A stretch of DNA of 64,000 bases, taken from Rhizobacter sp. OV335 (GTDB taxonomy: Bacteria > Pseudomonadota > Gammaproteobacteria > Burkholderiales > Burkholderiaceae_C). A model generated the notes under the pieces. The model was not told where the DNA came from. It made no database searches and was given only the letters and a program-made list of their open reading frames with translations. A program made the position numbers and the translations under genes. The stretch's first letter is position 1. Each line of letters begins with the position of its first letter. This document shows, in pieces, positions 33,976-43,191 of the stretch. The DNA is taken from assembly GCF_900142965.1 (NCBI RefSeq), contig NZ_FRCQ01000014.1, positions 1-64,000 of the forward strand, given 5' to 3'.

Positions 33976-36870
33976 GTGGACAGGCCCACCACCGTGACCG
34001 AACGCCCGCCTGCGCCCACTGGCCGGGTCTTCTGCTTCGGGCCGTTCCGCCTGCTGGCGCAGCAACAACTGCTGCTCGACGGCGAGGCGCCGGTGCGCCT
34101 GGGCAGCCGGGCCATCGAGGTGCTGTGCGCGCTCGTCGAATCGCCCGGCACCCTCGTCACCAAGCGCGACCTGATGGCCCGCGCCTGGCACGGCACGGTG
34201 GTCGAGCAGAGCAATCTGAAGGTCACGATCGCGGCGCTGCGCCGTGCGCTCGGCGATGGCCGGCCCGGTCACCGCTACATTGCCAACATCAGCGGGCTGG
34301 GCTATCGCTTCGTCGCGCCGGTGCAGCGCATCGACGCCGATGGCCGTGACGGCCCACGAAGCAACGGACTGCCGCAATGCGCCACGCGCCTGGTCGGTCG
34401 CGCCGAGGTCATCTCGGCCCTGGTGCGCTCGCTGCCCGAACGGCGCATGGTGACGATCACCGGTGCCGGCGGGATCGGCAAGACAAGCGTCGCGCTGGCC
34501 GTCGTTTCCGAGCTCGCCGAAGACCATCAGGGCGGCGCGCACGTCGTCGACCTGGCGCCGCTGGCCGATCCACGCTTCCTGCCGATGGCGGTCGCCAACG
34601 CGCTCGGGATCGCGATCTACGGCGAAGACCCTGCCGAGGCCCTGGTCTCGGCACTTCGCCAGCGCCGCGGGGTCCTGGTGCTCGACGGCTGCGAGCATGT
34701 CCTCGACGCCGCGGCCGCGCTGGTCGACCGCATTGTTGCCGGAGCCCCCGACGTGCTGGTGCTGGCGACCACGCGCGAGCCGCTGCGCATACGCGGCGAG
34801 ACGGTTCACCGCCTGGCACCCTTGCCGGTGCCGGTGCCGCACGCGCAACTCACGGCCGCCGAGGCGCTGGCCTTCCCTGCCGTCGAACTCTTCGTGCGGC
34901 GTGCCGCGGCCTGCCTCGACGGATTCGGCCTGTCCGATGCGGACGCGCCCATCGTCGCCGGCATCTGCGAGCGCCTGGACGGCATCGCGCTGGCCATCGA
35001 GTTGGCCGCGACCCGAGTCGAGGCCTTCACGCTGCGCGAGCTGTCGCTGCTGCTGGAAGACCGGCTGCGCCTGCTCGGTCTCGAGCAGCGCGGCGTGGCA
35101 CCGCGGCACCGCAGCCTGGCGGCGGCGCTGGCCTGGAGCCACGACCTGCTGGCGCCCAACGACCGCATGGCGCTGCGCCGCGTGGCCGTCTTCGCCGGCT
35201 CGTTCACGCTGGCCTCGGCCACGGCACTGGCCGGCGGCGACTGCGACATGGTGGCGGCCATGGAGAGCCTGACGGCCAAGTCGCTGGTCTGTGCCGACGT
35301 GCGGGGCTCCGAGGTCCGATACCGGCTGCTCGACACCACGCGCGCCTTCGCCGCGCAGAAGCTGCAGGACAGCGGGGAGGCGCACGATCTGCACCGGCGC
35401 CACGCGGAACACCTGGTCGACGTGCTGACGCGCGTTGAACGCGAGGCACGCCACCAGCACAGCGCCGACTGGGTGGCCGCGCACGGCCACCGCGTCGACG
35501 ACGTGCGCGGCGCGCTCGCCTGGGCCTTCTCGCCCGCGGGCGATGCGCGGCTCGGCATCGCGCTGACCGTCTGCGCGATCCCGCTGTGGACCCAGCTCTC
35601 GCTGCTCGACGAGTGCCGCGACAGCACGGAACGGGCGCTGGCGATCGGCACCGGACAGTCGCTGCTGGCGGTGCGCGACCGCATGCGACTCGGCGCCGCG
35701 CTGGCGCAGGCCACCCTCTATACGCGCGGGCCACGCCCGGAGACCGATGCGCTGTGGAAGGACGCGCTGCGCGACGCCGACGACAGCGGCGATGCCTCGT
35801 TCCAGCTGCGCACCTTGTGGGGGCTGTCGGTCTACCTGGTTTTTGCGGGCCAGTACCACGCGGCGCTGGGTTACCTGCGCCGCCTGCGCATCGCGGCGCG
35901 TCGGCACGGCGATGCCGCCGACCGGCTGGGCGCGGAGCGCCTGATCGCGACCAACCTGCACTATTTCGGCCGGCAAGGCAGCGCCCGCGCACGCCTGGAC
36001 AAGGTGCTGCAGGCCGGTGCCGACCCGGTGCAGCATGCGGACATCTCCCGTTTCCAGTTCGACCAGCGCGTCGTCGCAAGGGGCACGATGGCCAGCGTGC
36101 TGTGGCTTCAGGGCCTGGCGGAGCAGGCCCTGCACATCGCGCACGAGGCGGTCGAGAGTGCGCAGGCCGCGAGTCATCCCGTTTCGCTGTGCAATGCGCT
36201 GGGGCACACGGCCATTCCGATCGCTCTCTACACCGGCGACCTGGCCGCCGCCGACGCGCTGATGCAGCGCCTGCGCGCGCACCTGAGGCAGCATGCGCTC
36301 AACGTCTGGTGCATGCTCAGCCACTGCCTGCAGGGGATGATCGGCATCGAGCGCGGCGACGGTTCCTGCGTCGATGAGCTTGCGTCCCTGCTCGGCAAGC
36401 TGCGCGCGTCCGGCTATGGCCTGCGCCAGTCGTTCTACGGCGTCGCGTTGGCTCGAGGCCAGGCGTTGGCGGGCCGGCATGGCGAAGCGCTGGTGACCCT
36501 CGACAACGCCCTCGCGTTGTGCGAGCAGACGGCGGAACGCTGGTTCCTGCCCGAGGTGCTTCGCATCAAGGGCGAGCTGCTGCGGCAGGATGGGTCGCCG
36601 GCGACGCGTGCAGAAGCCCAGCAGCTCTTCCGGCAGTCGATGGGGATGGCGCGGCGCCAAGGTGCGCTGGCGCTGGAGTTGCGCGCAACGCTCAGCCTGG
36701 CCGAGCTGCTGGCCGGCTGCGACCGCACCGACGAGGCCGCAGGCCTGGTCGATGCAATCCGGTCGCGCTTCACCGAAGGGCATCGAACCGCCGACCTGAA
36801 GCGGGCCGCGAGACTGGCCGCCGATCTGCACGAGGCGGCGCCGCGTGCGGGGAGGATCGGTTGCGGATGA
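33976..36870 (+). CDS. winged-helix / STAND ATPase / TPR transcriptional regulator
   Basis: 964 aa from a GTG start. Residues about 15-115 are an OmpR/CadC-type winged helix (L-V-T-K-R-D-L-M-A-R-A-W then G-R-P-G-H-R-Y-I-A-N-I-S-G-L-G-Y-R-F). A STAND-type NTPase follows, with Walker A GAGGIGKT at 163-170, Walker B G-V-L-V-L-D-G-C-E-H, and sensor segment A-T-T-R-E-P-L-R-I. The L-L-D-T-T-R-A-F-A block closes that module, and the last 400 residues are helical repeats of TPR type. This architecture is widespread in Burkholderiales and Actinobacteria, usually with unknown signals. There is no membrane segment. Its target may include the Bug receptor gene six bases upstream. Confidence 0.88.
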   Translation: MDRPTTVTERPPAPTGRVFCFGPFRLLAQQQLLLDGEAPVRLGSRAIEVLCALVESPGTLVTKRDLMARAWHGTVVEQSNLKVTIAALRRALGDGRPGHRYIANISGLGYRFVAPVQRIDADGRDGPRSNGLPQCATRLVGRAEVISALVRSLPERRMVTITGAGGIGKTSVALAVVSELAEDHQGGAHVVDLAPLADPRFLPMAVANALGIAIYGEDPAEALVSALRQRRGVLVLDGCEHVLDAAAALVDRIVAGAPDVLVLATTREPLRIRGETVHRLAPLPVPVPHAQLTAAEALAFPAVELFVRRAAACLDGFGLSDADAPIVAGICERLDGIALAIELAATRVEAFTLRELSLLLEDRLRLLGLEQRGVAPRHRSLAAALAWSHDLLAPNDRMALRRVAVFAGSFTLASATALAGGDCDMVAAMESLTAKSLVCADVRGSEVRYRLLDTTRAFAAQKLQDSGEAHDLHRRHAEHLVDVLTRVEREARHQHSADWVAAHGHRVDDVRGALAWAFSPAGDARLGIALTVCAIPLWTQLSLLDECRDSTERALAIGTGQSLLAVRDRMRLGAALAQATLYTRGPRPETDALWKDALRDADDSGDASFQLRTLWGLSVYLVFAGQYHAALGYLRRLRIAARRHGDAADRLGAERLIATNLHYFGRQGSARARLDKVLQAGADPVQHADISRFQFDQRVVARGTMASVLWLQGLAEQALHIAHEAVESAQAASHPVSLCNALGHTAIPIALYTGDLAAADALMQRLRAHLRQHALNVWCMLSHCLQGMIGIERGDGSCVDELASLLGKLRASGYGLRQSFYGVALARGQALAGRHGEALVTLDNALALCEQTAERWFLPEVLRIKGELLRQDGSPATRAEAQQLFRQSMGMARRQGALALELRATLSLAELLAGCDRTDEAAGLVDAIRSRFTEGHRTADLKRAARLAADLHEAAPRAGRIGCG

Positions 36871-36889
36871 TGCGACAGCATTGGTGTTT

Positions 36890-37642
36890 ATGCTTCGCGG
36901 CATGCGACACATCCCGACGTCCGCCGAGAAGGTGGAGCAATTGAAGAAGCAGGCCAGGCGCCTGCAGCGCAACGGTGGCGGCAAGCTGGCCGAACTGCTG
37001 GACCGCGTCGCCCGTGGCGCCGGGTACGACCATTGGGGCCATGTCACGGCCTGCCTTCAGCAGAGACAGGCCGAGGACGGCGTGGCCTTGCTGCGCAGCA
37101 GGATCGCCGCGTTTCAGGCGCTGGCTGCCGAGGGGGGCCATCGCATCGAAGTGACGGGCCCGGAAATGCTCGCCGTGCCGATGGTGATGTTCGCGGCGGC
37201 GGGAGATGCCTGGATGCTGGAGCCGCACACGCAGGAATGCATGTGCCTCGCCTTCCACGGCGAGCGCGTCGAGTCGGGACTGGCGGAACACGGCGAGCAG
37301 GTCACGATGCAGTTTCACGGCACGTACCGCCTGGATGACGACGCGGTGCACTTTCGAACGGGCCTGCCTCTGGTGGGGAACCGGACGGTTCAGGGCTTGC
37401 CTGTCGCCGAATTGCGTGAAGCGTGCAGAGTGGCGACGGCGTCGTTCCAGGCGCGGTTCACCTCCGCCGCGTCCCGCGATGCCGTCGAGCCGCTGACGGA
37501 GGGCCTGATCGACACGCTCATCGATCGCGGCTTCGGCCACTTCGACCGTGCGGAGCTACAGCGTGCGGCGAAGGATGGCGCGCAGTACTCGCCGGCGCGG
37601 GACGAGCTGGTGTATCCGCCCCGAGGGCCCCAGGGCCTGTGA
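36890..37642 (+). CDS. hypothetical protein with an N-terminal LKxQAxxLxR motif
   Basis: 250 aa from the ATG at 36890; an ATG at 36902 is equally possible and neither has a clear ribosome site. I do not recognise the whole protein. Its first 60 residues (V-E-Q-L-K-K-Q-A-R-R-L-Q-R, then V-A-R-G-A-G-Y-D-H-W) resemble the short helical module at the start of some glyoxalase-superfamily and phage-borne proteins, where a conserved G-Y/F-x-D/N-W ends the module. The rest is mixed alpha/beta with no membrane segment or signal peptide. It follows the large regulator gene on the same strand. Confidence 0.75.
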   Translation: MLRGMRHIPTSAEKVEQLKKQARRLQRNGGGKLAELLDRVARGAGYDHWGHVTACLQQRQAEDGVALLRSRIAAFQALAAEGGHRIEVTGPEMLAVPMVMFAAAGDAWMLEPHTQECMCLAFHGERVESGLAEHGEQVTMQFHGTYRLDDDAVHFRTGLPLVGNRTVQGLPVAELREACRVATASFQARFTSAASRDAVEPLTEGLIDTLIDRGFGHFDRAELQRAAKDGAQYSPARDELVYPPRGPQGL

Positions 37643-37667
37643 ACGCTACGGGCGTCGTGACGCGGGC

Positions 37668-38459
37668 TCACTCAGCGACATACCGCCCCGGCGTGGTCCC
37701 CATCGCCTTGCGGAACATCGTCACGAAGCTGCCCGAACTCTCGTAGCCCAGCCGGTCCGCGACCTGCTGGACCGACGAGCCGATGCCCAGCCATTTCACC
37801 GCCAGCATCAGGTGCAGCTGCTGGCGCCAGCGGCCGAAGCTCATGCCGGTTTCCTTCGCGAGCAGGCGCGCCATCGTCCGCTCGCTCAGCCCGGCGCGCT
37901 GCGCCCAGCTCTGCGTCGTTCCACGGTCGGCCGGGTCGTCGATGATCATCTCGACGATCTTGCGCAGGCGCGCATCCACCGGCATCGGAAGGTGCAGGTG
38001 ACCGGTCGGCGCCACCGCGAGTTCATCGACCAGCAGCGTGGTCAGGCGAGCCTCCATGCCCTCCTCGGCATAGAGCGTCGGCAGTGTCGACGAGCGGATC
38101 ACCAGCTCGCGCAGCAGTGGCGTCGTCGACACCGCGCAGCAGGTCGACGGCAGGTTCGATGCGGCCTCCGGTTCTATGAAGACGACGTAGCCCTCCATCT
38201 CGCCGGCACCGGTCACCTTGTGCGCCACGCCACCGGGTATCCAGATCGCCCCTTGCGGCGGCACGAGCCAGAACCCGCCCGCCACCTCGCAGGTCAGCAC
38301 CCCGCGCATCAGCAACAGCAGTTCGCCCTTGCGGTGGCTGTGGAAATCCATCTCGTGCCGCTGGCTGGGGCTCTCGACCACGGCACCGATGCTCAGCACC
38401 GGGCGCGGCACGAGATCCGGGTCCGCCCAGTCGGCGGCAAGCTCACTCAGAAGGGGCAT
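37668..38459 (-). CDS. AraC-family regulator with N-terminal cupin
   Basis: 263 aa. The cupin (about residues 25-95) shows H-E-M-D-F-H-S-H-R-K-G-E-L-L-L and P-P-Q-G-A-I-W-I-P-G-G-V-A-H. The C-terminal double helix-turn-helix ends in D-R-L-G-Y-E-S-S-G-S-F-V-T-M-F-R-K-A-M-G-T-T-P-G-R-Y. This is the RipA/YdeO-like cupin-AraC type, often sensing small aromatics or stress. It is divergent (111 bp) from the methyltransferase/SIP pair, its likely target. Confidence 0.92.
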   Translation of the reverse strand: MPLLSELAADWADPDLVPRPVLSIGAVVESPSQRHEMDFHSHRKGELLLLMRGVLTCEVAGGFWLVPPQGAIWIPGGVAHKVTGAGEMEGYVVFIEPEAASNLPSTCCAVSTTPLLRELVIRSSTLPTLYAEEGMEARLTTLLVDELAVAPTGHLHLPMPVDARLRKIVEMIIDDPADRGTTQSWAQRAGLSERTMARLLAKETGMSFGRWRQQLHLMLAVKWLGIGSSVQQVADRLGYESSGSFVTMFRKAMGTTPGRYVAE

Positions 38460-38570
38460 GGGGGGCGATGACGATTGGCAGGATCTCCGAAGATTCTGGC
38501 ATTGCCGCGCAATGCGCTCGCAAGAGCCCCTCCGTACGATGTGCCGTCACCCTCTGGAGCACACGAAACC

Positions 38571-39269
38571 ATGGATTCATTGAGCACGGGCCGCGTCGCC
38601 CGGACGCTGCAGCACCTCTTCACCGAAGCGGAGCAGGCCGACCGGCCCTTGATGGCGCAGTTCGTCGACGCGGCGCATCCCGAACAGCTGATCGCGGACA
38701 CCATCGCCCACCACGTCGCCGAAGAGCGCCGCGACCTGCGCGGCTTCTACCGCGGCTACGCCGACAACTTCCTGAACGTGGCGCCGGAATACGGCCGCTT
38801 CCTCTACCAATGCGCCCGGGCGCGCAAGGCGACGCGGATCGTCGAGTTCGGCACGTCGATGGGCGTCTCGACGATCCACCTCGCCGCGGCGCTGCGCGAC
38901 ATGGGCGGCGGCCAGCTGATCGGCACCGAGCTGGAGCCCGGCAAGGCCGCGCGCGCACGGGCCAACCTCGAAGCGGCGGGGCTCGCCGACCTGGTCGAGA
39001 TCCGCGTGGGCGATGCGAGCGAGACGCTGGCCGATGTCGGCGGCGAGGTCGACCTGGTGCTGCTCGACGGCGCGTTCAGCCTGTACCTGCCGGTGCTGAA
39101 GCTGCTGGAGCCGCACCTGAAGACCGGCACGCCCATCCTCGCGGAGAACGCCTTCGATCACGACAACGAGTACCTGGCCTACGTGCGCGATCCGGCGAAC
39201 GGCTACCTCTCGCAACCGATCCCGATCAGCGAGGGCCGGGGCAACGAGTTCAGCGTGTTCACGCGATGA
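38571..39269 (+). CDS. class I SAM-dependent O-methyltransferase
   Basis: 232 aa. Motif I is R-I-V-E-F-G-T-S-M-G-V-S-T-I, followed by an acidic motif II (I-G-T-E-L-E) and V-D-L-V-L-L-D-G-A-F, as in catechol/caffeoyl-CoA-type O-methyltransferases. The long helical N-terminus is usual for that group. Its stop overlaps the ATG of a siderophore-interacting flavoprotein gene (ATGA), so both are made together. The acceptor substrate is unknown. Confidence 0.88.
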   Translation: MDSLSTGRVARTLQHLFTEAEQADRPLMAQFVDAAHPEQLIADTIAHHVAEERRDLRGFYRGYADNFLNVAPEYGRFLYQCARARKATRIVEFGTSMGVSTIHLAAALRDMGGGQLIGTELEPGKAARARANLEAAGLADLVEIRVGDASETLADVGGEVDLVLLDGAFSLYLPVLKLLEPHLKTGTPILAENAFDHDNEYLAYVRDPANGYLSQPIPISEGRGNEFSVFTR

Positions 39270-39970
39270 GCTGGAGCCGTGCGCTGGTGCGCATGCTGAT
39301 GAAGCAGGCGCGTGTGGTGGAGGTCGAGCCCGTCGCCGAAGGCTTCCGGCTGATCACGCTGGAGAGTCCGGAGTTCAAGGGCCTTCAGTGGGTCCCCGGG
39401 CAGAAGGTGCAGATTTCGATGGGATCGGCCTTCGTCGCACGGACCTTCACGCCGATCGAGTGGGATGCCGCGGCGGGACGGACGCGGATCCTCGGGGTGG
39501 CGCACGGGCACGGTCCCGGAAGCGCCTGGGTCCGTGGTGTCAGCCCCGGCGATGCGTGCGATGTCTTCGGGCCACGGGCATCGCTGGATGTCCGGAACAT
39601 CGACATGCCCGTGCTGATCGGCGACGAGACTTCGATCGGACTGGCGCATGCAATCGGGCTCGCTGGTCGTCCGAGCGCCGCGACCCTGCCCTGCCTGTTC
39701 GAGGTGCAAGCTGCGGCGCCTGCCCGTGAGGCGATGGCGCGACTGCATCTCGACGCGGCGGAGTTGTTCGAATGCACGGAGAACGACGCGCATCTGGAAG
39801 GCATCGAGCGCCGCCTGCCAGCGCTCGATGCCGCCGGCTCGACCTTCGTGCTGACGGGCAAGGCGTCGACCATCCAGCGCCTGCGCCGCGTGCTGAAGGA
39901 CTCAGGCGTCGCTTCGTCCCGCGTCTTGACAAAGGCCTATTGGGCGCCAGGAAAGACCGGGCTGGACTGA
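39266..39970 (+). CDS. siderophore-interacting protein (FAD-binding ferric reductase-like)
   Basis: 234 aa. The N-terminal FAD domain has F-V-A-R-T-F-T-P-I, the R-x-Y/F-T-P flavin motif, and G-P-G-S-A-W-V. The C-terminal SIP domain ends with the family tail A-Y-W-A-P-G-K-T-G. Such proteins (ViuB, YqjH) release iron from ferric siderophores using NAD(P)H or ferredoxin. The coupling to a methyltransferase is unusual; the pair may instead process a catecholic compound. No siderophore synthesis or uptake gene is adjacent. Confidence 0.88.
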   Translation: MSWSRALVRMLMKQARVVEVEPVAEGFRLITLESPEFKGLQWVPGQKVQISMGSAFVARTFTPIEWDAAAGRTRILGVAHGHGPGSAWVRGVSPGDACDVFGPRASLDVRNIDMPVLIGDETSIGLAHAIGLAGRPSAATLPCLFEVQAAAPAREAMARLHLDAAELFECTENDAHLEGIERRLPALDAAGSTFVLTGKASTIQRLRRVLKDSGVASSRVLTKAYWAPGKTGLD

Positions 39971-40030
39971 ACTCGTGATGTGACTGCATTCCGATGGCGT
40001 AAGGACGGATCCACTCCCTCGACTTAGACT

Positions 40031-40447
40031 ATGCCCATGAAACTGCCCCGCAAGTACCGCATCCTGACGGCGCTCATCGCGCTGTTCAGCATGCTGTTCA
40101 TGCAGGCGGCCGTGGCGTCGTACACCTGCCCCGGCTTGCAAAGCGGCGGCGACCTGGGCAGCACGGTCGTCGATCAGCCATCGATGGCTGCGATGCCTGG
40201 ATGCGATCAGCCCCAGCCCGACGCGGGCAACCCTGCCTTGTGCCACGCGCACTGCCTGGACGGCAAGTCGTCGCTGGACAAGCCCCAGGCGCCGACGGTC
40301 ACACCCGCGGCCGTTCTCGTTTCGACCCTCCTCTTCCCGCTGGAACCGCTCCTCGCCTCGCCGCAACCGGTCGCTGAGCAGCCTTCGTTCCTGCGGCGCA
40401 CCACGGCGCCGCCCATCGCGATTCGGCACTGCTGTTTCCGCATCTGA
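40031..40447 (+). CDS. small exported Cys/His protein at the head of the copper-efflux operon
   Basis: 138 aa (or 136 from the ATG at 40037). A signal or anchor helix covers residues about 10-30 and ends AAVAS. The mature part has paired metal-ligand residues: Y-T-C-P, M-P-G-C-D, A-L-C-H-A-H-C and a C-terminal R-H-C-C-F. I know of no characterised homologue, but proteins of this kind precede cus/czc-type genes in other beta-proteobacteria. The gene is 105 bp before the TolC-like gene. A periplasmic metal-binding or sensing role is inference from residues and place. Confidence 0.72.
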   Translation: MPMKLPRKYRILTALIALFSMLFMQAAVASYTCPGLQSGGDLGSTVVDQPSMAAMPGCDQPQPDAGNPALCHAHCLDGKSSLDKPQAPTVTPAAVLVSTLLFPLEPLLASPQPVAEQPSFLRRTTAPPIAIRHCCFRI

Positions 40448-40552
40448 TCTCCCGCCGCTGCGCGCGCTGAGCTGACTCGTCGTCGGCCCGGCCGCAGGCT
40501 GTGCTCGCCACCGAGCGCAGCTTCGACCCCACGTCGTTCGCTCGGAGATCTC

Positions 40553-41848
40553 ATGCTTCTTTTCCTACCCCAACGGACCCCGTCCGTCCGGCGCCAGCTC
40601 GTCGGCGCATCGCTGGCGGTCGCGCTGGGTCTCGCGGTGCTTCCCGCGCGTGCCGAAGGCGCGCTGACCCTGGACGCCGCGCAGCAACTGGCCCGCGACC
40701 GATCCCGGCAGTTGCCGGCTCAGGACGCCGCCGCCGATGCCGCCCGGCAGATGGCGGTCGCCGCCGGACAGCGTCCGGACCCCACGCTGAAGGCCGGCAT
40801 CAACAACCTGCCGGTCAACGGACCGGACGCGTTCAGCACGCCCCGCGACTTCATGACCATGCGCTCCATCGGCGTCATGCAGGAGCTCACGCGAGCCAGC
40901 AAGCTGAACGCCCGCGCAGCCCGCTTCGAGCGCGAGGCCGAGGTTGCCGAAGCGAACCGCGCGCTCGCCCTTACCCAGCTCCAGCGCGACACGGCGGTGG
41001 CGTGGCTGGATCGCTTTTATCAAGAGCGCATGCGAGAGGTGCTCGTCAGCCAGCGCGACGAGGCCAAGCTGCAGATCGACGCAGCCGACGCCGCCTATCG
41101 CGGCGGTCGCGGCGCTCAGGCCGACGTGTTCACCGCCCGCGCGGCCGTCGCGCTCGTCGAGGACCGCATCGCCCAAAGCGAGCGACAGATCGCCACGGCC
41201 AAGACACAGCTCGCGCGCTGGATCGGTGCCGCGGCCACCGATCCCTTGTCCGCAGCACCGCCGATGGAGACGGTGAGCTTCCAACCGGACGAACTCGAGA
41301 CACGCCTCGCGCACCACCCCGACATCGCGGTCATGGTCAAGCGTGAGGAAGTGGCCCAGGCCGAGGTCGACGTCGCCCGCGCCAACAGGAAGACCGATGC
41401 GAGTGTCGAGCTGATGTACAGCCAGCGCGGGCCCGGCTATTCGAACATGGTGTCGGTGAACCTGGCGATTCCCTTGCAGTGGGATCAGAAGAACCGCCAG
41501 GACCGCGAGGTCGCGGCCAGGCTGGCCGCACTGGAGCAGGTGCGCGCCGAGCGCGAGGAAGCCACACGCATGCACGTGGCCGAGTTGCTGGCCATGTGGC
41601 AGGAATGGCAAGGCAACCGCGAGCGGCTGACCCGCTACGACAGCGCCATCCTCCCGTTGGCCACCGAACGAACGCGCGCCGCTGTCGCAGCCTACCGCGG
41701 CAGCACGGGCTCGCTGGCCGCCGTGCTGGAAGCGCGCCGCAACGAGATCGACACGCGCATCGATCGGCTGCGCATCGAGATGGACACGGCCCGGCTGTGG
41801 GCGCAGTTGAACTACCTCCTCCCGGCCGCCCACGGAAGAACGCCATGA
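40553..41848 (+). CDS. TolC-family outer-membrane channel of a heavy-metal efflux system (CusC/CzcC-like)
   Basis: 431 aa; GGAG lies five bases before the ATG and a signal peptide ends LPARAEG. Two OEP domains are visible as long helical repeats (A-A-D-A-A-R-Q-M-A-V-A-A-G-Q-R-P-D-P-T-L, later V-A-R-A-N-R-K-T-D-A-S-V-E-L and Y-S-N-M-V-S-V-N-L-A-I-P-L). It is the outer exit duct of the tripartite pump. Its stop overlaps the start of the adaptor gene (ATGA). There is no lipobox, unlike E. coli CusC. Confidence 0.92.
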   Translation: MLLFLPQRTPSVRRQLVGASLAVALGLAVLPARAEGALTLDAAQQLARDRSRQLPAQDAAADAARQMAVAAGQRPDPTLKAGINNLPVNGPDAFSTPRDFMTMRSIGVMQELTRASKLNARAARFEREAEVAEANRALALTQLQRDTAVAWLDRFYQERMREVLVSQRDEAKLQIDAADAAYRGGRGAQADVFTARAAVALVEDRIAQSERQIATAKTQLARWIGAAATDPLSAAPPMETVSFQPDELETRLAHHPDIAVMVKREEVAQAEVDVARANRKTDASVELMYSQRGPGYSNMVSVNLAIPLQWDQKNRQDREVAARLAALEQVRAEREEATRMHVAELLAMWQEWQGNRERLTRYDSAILPLATERTRAAVAAYRGSTGSLAAVLEARRNEIDTRIDRLRIEMDTARLWAQLNYLLPAAHGRTP

Positions 41849-43191
41849 AAACCAGACCCCTCTTGATCTCGCTCGCGATGGCTGCGCTCGTCGGCGCCGG
41901 CGGCTACGGCCTGTACGTGCTCGGCATACAGCGCGGCATGGGAATGAGCGCCGGTGATGCGACGTCTCCGGATTCGACCGCCGCCGTCTCGGGTGCTCCT
42001 CCCAGCGCGGCCGAAGGCGAAGACGCCACCCGGCGCCACATGCAGGCCGGCCTGAAGGCCGGCGACACCGACCCGGTGACGGGCAAGAAGATCCTCTACT
42101 ACCACGACCCCATGGTGCCGGCCAGCAGGTTCGACAAGCCGGGCAAGTCGCCGTTCATGGACATGATGATGTCGCCGGTGTACTCGGACAGCGGCAGCGA
42201 CCCCGGCCAAGTCACCGTCAGCCCGCGCGTGCAGCAGAACCTCGGTGTGCGCACCGCCCAGGTCGTCGAGGGCCTGCTGTCACCGCAGGTCTCCGCGGTC
42301 GGCAGCATCGCCTTCAACGAGCGCGACCAGGCGATCGTGCAGGCGCGGGCGACCGGGTATGTCGAGAGACTGCATATCCGGGCGACGCTCGATCGCGTCG
42401 GCAAGGGGCAGCCGCTGGCCGAGCTGTACGTGCCGGACTGGATTGCGGCGCAGGAAGAATATCTGTCGGTGCGGCGGATGCAAGGCACCGACCTGGCGTC
42501 GCTGGTCGATGGCGCTCGCCAGCGCATGCGCCAGGTCGGCATGAGCGACGAGCAGATCCGCCTGGTCGAGAAAACCGGCACGACGCAGCCGCGCATCACG
42601 CTGGCAGCACCCATCGATGGCGTGGTCGTCGAGTTGATGGCGCGGGAAGGCATGACGGTGGTGGCCGGCACGACACTGTTCCGCATCAACGGCTTGTCGA
42701 GCGTGTGGGCGAACGCCGAGGTCCCCGAAAGCCAATCGGCGCTGCTGCGTCCCGGCGCCAAGGTGATGGCCAGGAGCCCCGCGGCGCCCGGTGAACGCTT
42801 CGAAGGCAAGGTGCAGGCCATCCTGCCCGAGGTGAATGCCTCGACCCGCACGCTGAAGGCACGCATGGAGCTCGCGAACCCGACAGGCCGCCTGGTGCCC
42901 GGCATGTTCGTGCAGATGCAGTTCATGGACATGCGCCCGGAGAAGAGCCTGCTGGTACCGACCGAAGCGGTGATCCAGACCGGCAGGCGCACGGTCGTGA
43001 TGCTGGCCGAGGAGAACGGCCGCTTCCGGCCGGTCGACGTCGAGGCCGGCATCGAGAGCGGTGGCCAGACCGAGATCAAGCGCGGCTTGCAGGCGGGTCA
43101 ACGGGTGGTCGTGTCGTCGCAGTTCCTGATCGACTCCGAGGCGAGTCTCCGAGGGGTCGAGTCGCGCTCCCAAGCGGGGAGCAAGCCATGA
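41845..43191 (+). CDS. cusB: CusB-type periplasmic adaptor of a copper/silver RND pump
   Basis: 448 aa membrane-fusion protein. An N-terminal membrane anchor is followed by a heavy-metal-binding domain (about 87-117) that is methionine-rich and has no cysteine: Y-Y-H-D-P-M-V-P then [11 protein letters not shown]. This is the CusB arrangement for Cu(I)/Ag(I). The barrel-sandwich hybrid ([11 protein letters not shown]), helical hairpin and C-terminal beta-barrel domains follow. It overlaps the genes on both sides by four bases. It hands metal from the periplasm to the inner-membrane pump. Confidence 0.92.
   Translation: MKTRPLLISLAMAALVGAGGYGLYVLGIQRGMGMSAGDATSPDSTAAVSGAPPSAAEGEDATRRHMQAGLKAGDTDPVTGKKILYYHDPMVPASRFDKPGKSPFMDMMMSPVYSDSGSDPGQVTVSPRVQQNLGVRTAQVVEGLLSPQVSAVGSIAFNERDQAIVQARATGYVERLHIRATLDRVGKGQPLAELYVPDWIAAQEEYLSVRRMQGTDLASLVDGARQRMRQVGMSDEQIRLVEKTGTTQPRITLAAPIDGVVVELMAREGMTVVAGTTLFRINGLSSVWANAEVPESQSALLRPGAKVMARSPAAPGERFEGKVQAILPEVNASTRTLKARMELANPTGRLVPGMFVQMQFMDMRPEKSLLVPTEAVIQTGRRTVVMLAEENGRFRPVDVEAGIESGGQTEIKRGLQAGQRVVVSSQFLIDSEASLRGVESRSQAGSKP

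Noticed and set aside
32752-37047. 1431-residue open frame opposite the Bug receptor and STAND regulator
   Set aside because: Both plus-strand genes have clear motifs. The antisense reading is a high-GC artefact rich in Arg, Gln and Ala.
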